DNA of 64,000 nucleotides, taken from NCBI GenBank assembly GCA_001683735.1, contig LUGG01000001.1:434001-498000 (forward strand). Direction: 5' to 3'. Shown here one piece after another: positions 58,524-64,000 of the stretch (the stretch's first letter is position 1; the number at the start of each line of letters is the position of its first letter). The notes below the pieces were generated by a model. That model searched no databases and had not been told where the DNA came from. It saw only the letters and a list, made by a program, of their open reading frames with translations. The position numbers and the translations under genes are program-made. The stretch comes from Grifola frondosa (taxonomy: Eukaryota > Basidiomycota > Agaricomycetes > Polyporales > Grifolaceae).

Positions 58524-59674
58524 GTTTAACGATGAGTAGAATTTCTTTGGGGTGTGGTGTTCAGGTGAAAGGAGCAGGATTGCAGAACGGTGATCTGTCC
58601 GTCTTCTTTTATACCCGGAGTGGCGTATATATGACAAAGGCTGTGACCAAATGTCTTAAATGGATTGTGGCAAGAAGGCCAAAGTTGCCGCAACCGAGAA
58701 AGGAATGCGTTGTTATAAAAGCGGATATACCAGTAACAAACAGTTGGATATTTCGAGATTATTTCTCATATTGACAGGAATGTGGAGTTGAAATCCCTTC
58801 AGATATCTTTGTTGTCTCCATGGTAAACATCTGGCATTGTTTTCGGCACCTGAGCACCAAGATATCGCACCTGCGTGCAATAGACGACATAGCTCTATTG
58901 TTTTCTCATGCATGACATTCCCTTTGATCCATTGCCACATATGCGACGAACCAGAGGAAGCTTGCAGGCTAATTATTATGTTGCTCCTGACCTTCTTTAC
59001 AGAATTGATGGTGTATATGTACAATTGTTCCAGGACTTCTGCTTCCAATTGTTGTGTTTTTCTTTGCCAGTGACATTTGGATGCCAACGAGTGGGTCGAG
59101 CCCACGTAACGTACAGAAAGATGACTACCTTCCGCATGTAGAGCTAGCTAGGAACGAGCATGTTCAAGGGCATACGCGCGTTTGCAATTCTACTTCGTAT
59201 CGCATATGAACAAGTAGAAGGCATCGCTATGGAATAGAATATAATAGAGAAAAGGCTAACAAACGATCAAGACAGTGAGAAAGCATGCAGCAATGTAGTA
59301 GACACGGCAGTTAGCTATGATGGGGCAGACTCCCGGGAAGGTCCGTCCGTGATGAATGCAAACGAGTGAGATGTGGAGTAAGTACGACGCAGCGTACCAT
59401 ATGTACGTAGAGACCGGAATGACGAGAACACCGTGCGTCATAGTATTACACATGAGGGCATTGATTGGGGTATACTATAACTTGAACGAGATCGAAACCA
59501 CGGATATCTGATCCAAAAAGTTGTCATGCGCAAACGATGGGGGAAGGGGATGGGATTTAAGTATTTGTCAGATGGAAGAATGGGGTGAAGTCAAGTTATA
59601 ATTTCGTATTTTCGTCAGCGTGAGAGCAAAGAGAGCAGTATGGTGACGATTGGGGATCGAGCAGTCGTATTTCA
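58524..59674. other. Intergenic region
   Basis: About 1.15 kb upstream of the acidic-protein gene and downstream of the Bni4-like gene. An open frame of about 130 codons on the minus strand at 58713-59105 has no recognisable composition and no neighbouring exons. I see no supported gene. Confidence 0.45.
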
Positions 59675-62470
59675 TCAAACGAAGAATTGGGTGCTGGAAA
59701 ATCATGATAAATCATGATGAGCAACGAGGAATCATAAAGAGACTTCACACGTACTGGACCCGACTCGCGGCATGCACTTCCATTTCCTCCATTTTGTACG
59801 AATTCAGCTCTTCCTTAATGCGCTGCGCCAGAGCCGGTGTCAAGCGACTCCACGTTGCGGGTTCACTACGCCTATCATACACGGTCGCAGGGAACGTGTC
59901 GTAGACAGATAAGTTAGAGGCAAAAGCGAGCCGCTTCGCAGGAGCCGTGGCTGAGCGGTGTGAAAGTGTCGGGGGATTCGCCGTGAACATTGTAGACAAA
60001 GCCGGGGCCGACGAATTCGGGTGACTGAAGAGACTCTTCTCCACGATGGGCCCGTGGGTGCTTCCCGAGTCCGATGCGCTGTCCTTCTGCGAATCCAGTG
60101 CCAACGCGTTCGCTTCAAATGACAAAGGAGGGAGGAACGACGACGGCGTGTGACCGTTTGATGACGCCAAATTGTGTTTGTGTAAGCCGTCAATCTGAGC
60201 AGGGTTTGGAGATGGTATATGAACCAACGGAGGGAGCTCATTACCATGTGCCGGAGAAGAATCATAGGAGTTCGAGCGCGTGCGATTGAAAGCAGGATTA
60301 GGATGCTGCAAAAATGTGTCTTGCTCGTATCCACGACCATCTACCCGCGCTGTGGTATAAACATGTAAGAAAATGACAACAGCGAGACTAACAGCGTACT
60401 TTTCAAAATGCCCTTTGTCGGCACCCTTGTCCGCTCGATGCTTCTGCGCACATTGATAGCCCACGGTTCCATGTCCTCGTCCATACCAGGACCGTCGATG
60501 CTCTGGCGGATGGTGACATCCTCGTCGTCTTGTGCCTCGCCCCATTCCTCATCATCGTCCCAACCTTCCCGAAGTTATGCACAGGATGCCCTCACTGTGT
60601 CCATCGCTCTGCCCGTCATCACTATCCGAATCATCATCTTCAACCACAACCCTCATCCCGGCTTCATTCACTCTCGGTCCGAGCTTTCCATGGATGTTCT
60701 CGCCTTGTCTATTAGTGGTATTCTTCTCCCAGGTAGCTGGTAGAACCTCCCCGTTTGCTTGAGTCTGAGCAACAGAGGCAGCGGCGGCAGCGGCCCGAGC
60801 CTCCTGCTCCGCCTTAGCCTTGGCAGCAGCCTCAGCGTTGCTCTTGAGCGTGTGTTGACGAGCCAACCGAGCAGCAGGACTTAGTCCAGCAAGATCTGCG
60901 CTCGCGGTCCAGTCTGAGCGGTCGAGCTCCGCAGTAGCATGCGAGACACTAGGATCTGCAGCAGACCCTTTCTCGCCCTTCTTCTTCTTGCCCTTCTTGC
61001 CTCCACCCTCCTCGTCGTCCTTGTCCTTCTTGTCCTTGAACAGGGACGTGATTCCTGCGAGGGAGTTTCGTCGCGCAAGCTTGCCTATGGAGCCGAGCTT
61101 GCGAATGACCATGGATGCAGAAGACATCGTGGATGAGAGAGAGATATTGTCAGTAGAACGATTAAGGCGCGAGTTGAAGAGCGAACGCGACTTCTTCTTC
61201 TGAACGGTCGCGGTGGACTCGTCGTCGGCGAGCGTGCTAATGCTCGGCCGAGGCATGGCGTGTTTGGCAAGGTCTTCCTCTTCCTCCTCATGCAGCACAC
61301 CGTTAGCATTGAGCGAGAGCGCACGGCGCAGGCGGCCCTTTAGTCCGCCGCTACGGACGCCAGGTGCAGGCTCTAGCATGGTGGTGAGATCGCTGTCATC
61401 GCGAGACATCCGCTTCTCGGCCGCAGTGAACGTGCCCTGTGACAAAGGAGACGGTTTCCGGAGAGTGGAAGTGCCGTGAGGGACAGATGACGTGGAACCC
61501 GATGACGTTGCGGCCGGCCTTACAGTTGACGAGGCACTCGACGATGTAGAGCCCGTTCGGTGATGTATTCGCGGTGGTGGAGCACCAGACGCTTGAGAAT
61601 TGGCCGATGTTGTGCTTCCGCCTCTGCCATGACTGGTAGTGCTGGCAACCTTGGGGTTGGATTGCGAGCCAACAACACTACCGCCGCTAGTAGATCCCTG
61701 CGCGCTATTCGTCCTCTGACGAGGGCTATGAGAATGTGTGGATCCCGAGTTTACTGATGTTGAAGAACCTGCGGCATCCGATCGCGCATACGGGGGCTGG
61801 AATGCCCCCGGGTGCTGCGGTACAGAACGCCAATCGCCGTTCGCAGCCACTTGTTGAGGATCCTGACTGTGCGATCCGTGTCGTTGTGGGCGGCGGTAGG
61901 GATGGAAGCCATTGTATTGGGATTGATTCTCGGGCGTATTAGGCTGGTAACCGTTGGGCAGCTGTGATGGATGCGGGGGCGGGGTACCGCTGGGGAAAGG
62001 GCTGAAGGCAGGTCCTTGGTTGGGTCCGAAGTAGTCACCGGAGGAAGCCGTACCCGATCTGCTGCGTTGACTACCCATCGCCGGCGGTATATGGGGCATT
62101 TGATGGGCCTGGTGGGCGTTGAACATCATCTGTTGGTAAGCCCATTGAGCGAACTGAACATTTGTAGGATCATAGTAAGGCATTTGTCCTTGAGTGGGAT
62201 GCCCGTGCATAGGGTATGGCTGCTGATGGGGGTTTTGATAGAAGGAAGGATAAAATTGTTGGGGGAGGGGGACCATCCTGCCTGCTGCTGCTGCACTGGG
62301 TAAGGATAAGGCTGCTGCTGACTGGCGGCGGAAGGAGTAGGGGAGGCGGAGTGATCGTTCGCTGGTGAAGAACGTTGGCGAGGTACGGCGGCACTGATGG
62401 CGTTTGGAGAGGGCGCGTCCATTGTGTGATCTCTAGGTGGATGCCAGTCCTGAGGAGCAAGAACGGCCAT
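59675..62470 (-). CDS. Bni4-like protein phosphatase 1 targeting protein
   Basis: A long disordered Gln/Pro/Ser-rich N-terminus starts MAVLAPQDWHPPRDHT. A basic, Lys-rich middle (LFKDKKDKDDEEGGGKKGKKKK) and an Ala/Glu coil follow. The conserved end is KRLAFASNLSVYDTF (an RVxF-like PP1 docking site, RLAF), VYDRRSEPATWSRLTP, ALAQRIKEELNSYKMEEMEV and SRVHTQFFV. This C-terminal block is the Bni4/Afr1 signature; Bni4 brings PP1 to the bud neck/septum to direct chitin synthesis. The final HTQFFV comes from a tiny last exon (59675-59693); without that splice the protein would end SRVQYV at 59745. A base is missing near 62275 (QQQQAG to MVPLPQQFYP), and a 48-nt intron near 60549-60596 keeps the frame. 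Function is inferred from the terminus only. Confidence 0.68.
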
Positions 62471-63547
62471 GGACTGCAGTTGAGCAGAAAGGCTGAAGCT
62501 TACTGAAGGAGTTGAAGAGGAGATGGTCGCAGTTGCAATGCACGACGTCGGGGATGGGTTGGTCGGAAATGTAAGGAAACAGAACCGTTAGATGATATTT
62601 AGCGAGTCATCAAGTGCACGCACAGAAGAGCTGGCAACTGTTTTAAGGAGAGAAGGAAAAGAATGGAAAAGGAGAGCAAGCGGGGGAAAGCCGGGAGAGG
62701 ACTGTGCCCGACGCTGAGATATGGAGACTGGCCGACGACGACGACAACGACAACGACAACGAGGGCGCTCCATCCGCTCGCGACCGAGCGCGCGCCACCA
62801 AATACAAATAACGGTAAATACTAATATATCCTTTCCTAATTCGATTTTCCGTTGTAATCACTCCTGCGCAGCACCCGTCGGCCGGACTGTTGCGTTGAAA
62901 TTTGACGGACCGTCACGGACGTATTCCGACACAGCATGCGATCCGGATTGTCTGTGGTGGACCGGTGCGTGGTTCAGCGCGTTAATTGTGCACACCACGA
63001 TGAGCGTGCGATCTGCGCATGCTCTGTGGTGACCTCGCTGTGAGCCATCATCTGTGTCGCCTCTGTGTCGCCTGATGGTTGAAATCAATGGTATTTCTGA
63101 TACGGACGTTCTACGTTTTCGTCATGCGTTGGCCCATTGGAATCACGCCGTTTACGCTAGGCTGTTTGCGCTGGGAGACCTGCGCAACCACGTCACCAAG
63201 TTCCGACGTGTGAACATGCCCTGCGCAGACCACGTTCGTATGATCTACGCTTACGAGAGGACACACGCTTGCACACGACACATTAATGTTCTCGCCCGGT
63301 GCATGGTGCTGTGCTTGTTGAGGTGCTTTGAGGCTGTCGTGACAAAGTCGTGACTTACGGAATGTTTGCGAAGAGCCAGATCTCAGATGAATAGACATTC
63401 CCACGGTATATCTCACACCGATCGATCGTGTTCGGCAAAAATTGCCGAGAAATGTGGCGAACTTCCATCGCTGATTGTAGATTGCAACTCCCCTTCGACT
63501 GCAGTCGACTTCAGTACTACTCCCCGGTTTCGACTTTGTACTCCCTA
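62471..63547. promoter_or_regulatory. Divergent region between Bni4-like gene and amidase
   Basis: Nearly 1.1 kb between divergent start codons. It contains a GAC/AAC trinucleotide run at 62731-62761. A TATA-like TATATC lies at about 63403, roughly 145 nt before the amidase ATG. No gene of its own is supported. Confidence 0.4.
62731..62761 (+). repeat. GAC/AAC trinucleotide microsatellite
   Basis: Ten or so tandem GAC and AAC units are directly visible. They lie upstream of both divergent genes and are not in a supported coding exon, so length variation is likely to be neutral or promoter-related. Confidence 0.7.
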
Positions 63548-64000
63548 ATGGCACCAGTTCAGAATTGGCAGGATATTTGTGCTGCTCGAAAGAAACAGCA
63601 ACTCCAGTCCATACCCCCAAGTGGCTCATAAATCCTCCACCCTCAGATCAACGAAATGTCCAGACGGTTCCTATCACCTGTGGTCTCTTAACTACACGGG
63701 AGCTCGAGATCACTGATACCATCGATGTTGAAATTTTGTTGCACAAGTTGCGCACCGCAGAGTGGTCATCCGTGGATGTCACTACCGCATTCTACAAACG
63801 CGCGATCATAGCCCAGCAGCTAGTCAGCCCACTTTTCCCAAAAAATTCTGATGTTGGAAAATTAATCTCCACCATAGACAAATTGTCTGACAGAAATTTT
63901 TGTCGAGCGCGCAGTGGCGCGTGCGAAGGAAGTAGATGATTACCTGCGAACCACGGGCAAGGTCATCGGGCCCCTCCATGGGTTGCCCATCTCTCTCAAG
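63548..64000 (+). CDS. Acetamidase-type amidase (3' truncated by window)
   Basis: The protein starts MAPVQNWQDICAARKKQQLQ and continues KWLINPPPSDQRNVQTVPIT, LEITDTIDVEILLHKLRTAE, VDVTTAFYKRA, then NCLTEIFVERAVARAKEVDD. At the window edge is GPLHGLPISLK, the start of the amidase-signature core; its Lys is the first residue of the Ser-cisSer-Lys triad. Fungal relatives hydrolyse acetamide and similar amides to ammonia. One intron removes about 63820-63876. A C seems missing in the C5 run near 63617-63622, because the raw frame stops shortly after IPPSGS. Confidence 0.85.

Noticed and set aside
58713..59105. 130-codon minus-strand open frame as a gene
   Set aside because: No recognisable motif, no supporting splice structure, AT-rich region.

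Overview
The window is nuclear DNA from a filamentous basidiomycete, most probably an Agaricomycete. Genes are dense and cut by many short introns of about 50-60 nt with GT-AG (occasionally GC-AG) ends. Typical fungal housekeeping proteins sit beside a DUF6533-type 7TM protein and a small secreted Ala/Ser-rich protein characteristic of this group. No mobile element, CRISPR array, tRNA or rRNA gene was recognised.

Layout: 1-4.5 kb holds a gene tail, a secreted protein (+) and a DUF6533 membrane protein (-). 5.5-12.3 kb is an accessory block: a LodB-like flavoprotein (-), diverging from a ferritin-like (VioB/RebD type) protein (+) and a LodA-like cysteine tryptophylquinone (CTQ) oxidase (+). 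12.7-21.6 kb holds an F-box protein (-) and a very unusual multidomain ubiquitin gene (+) with an N-terminal ubiquitin-like fold, RING-like and U-box-like segments, a von Willebrand A domain and a C-terminal E2 (UBC) domain. 22.6-34.9 kb: a degenerate AGC-like kinase (+), Esa1-type MYST acetyltransferase (-), ribosomal protein L19 (-), HAL/SAT4-type kinase (+) and Vps4 (+). 35.4-48.6 kb: RPB1 (-), Vps27 (+), Vps35 (+). 48.8-64 kb: Bcp1 (-), proline dehydrogenase (+), CAND1 (-), an acidic orphan protein (-), a Bni4-like PP1-binding protein (-) and the start of an amidase (+).

How the genes relate: Vps27 (ESCRT-0), Vps4 (ESCRT disassembly) and Vps35 (retromer) all act on endosomes. The F-box protein, CAND1 and the E2/U-box protein all belong to ubiquitin ligation. 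The LodB/ferritin-like/LodA trio looks like a dedicated enzyme plus maturation set. These groupings are functional inferences; only the LodA/LodB block looks like a true gene cluster.

Quality caveat: at about 20 places a conserved protein can only be followed by shifting one base, nearly always as if one base were missing, often in a homopolymer, and in essential genes (VPS27, VPS35, CAND1, ESA1). This points to indel errors in the underlying assembly rather than to pseudogenes. Gene spans below follow the conserved protein; exon limits are read by eye from splice consensus.
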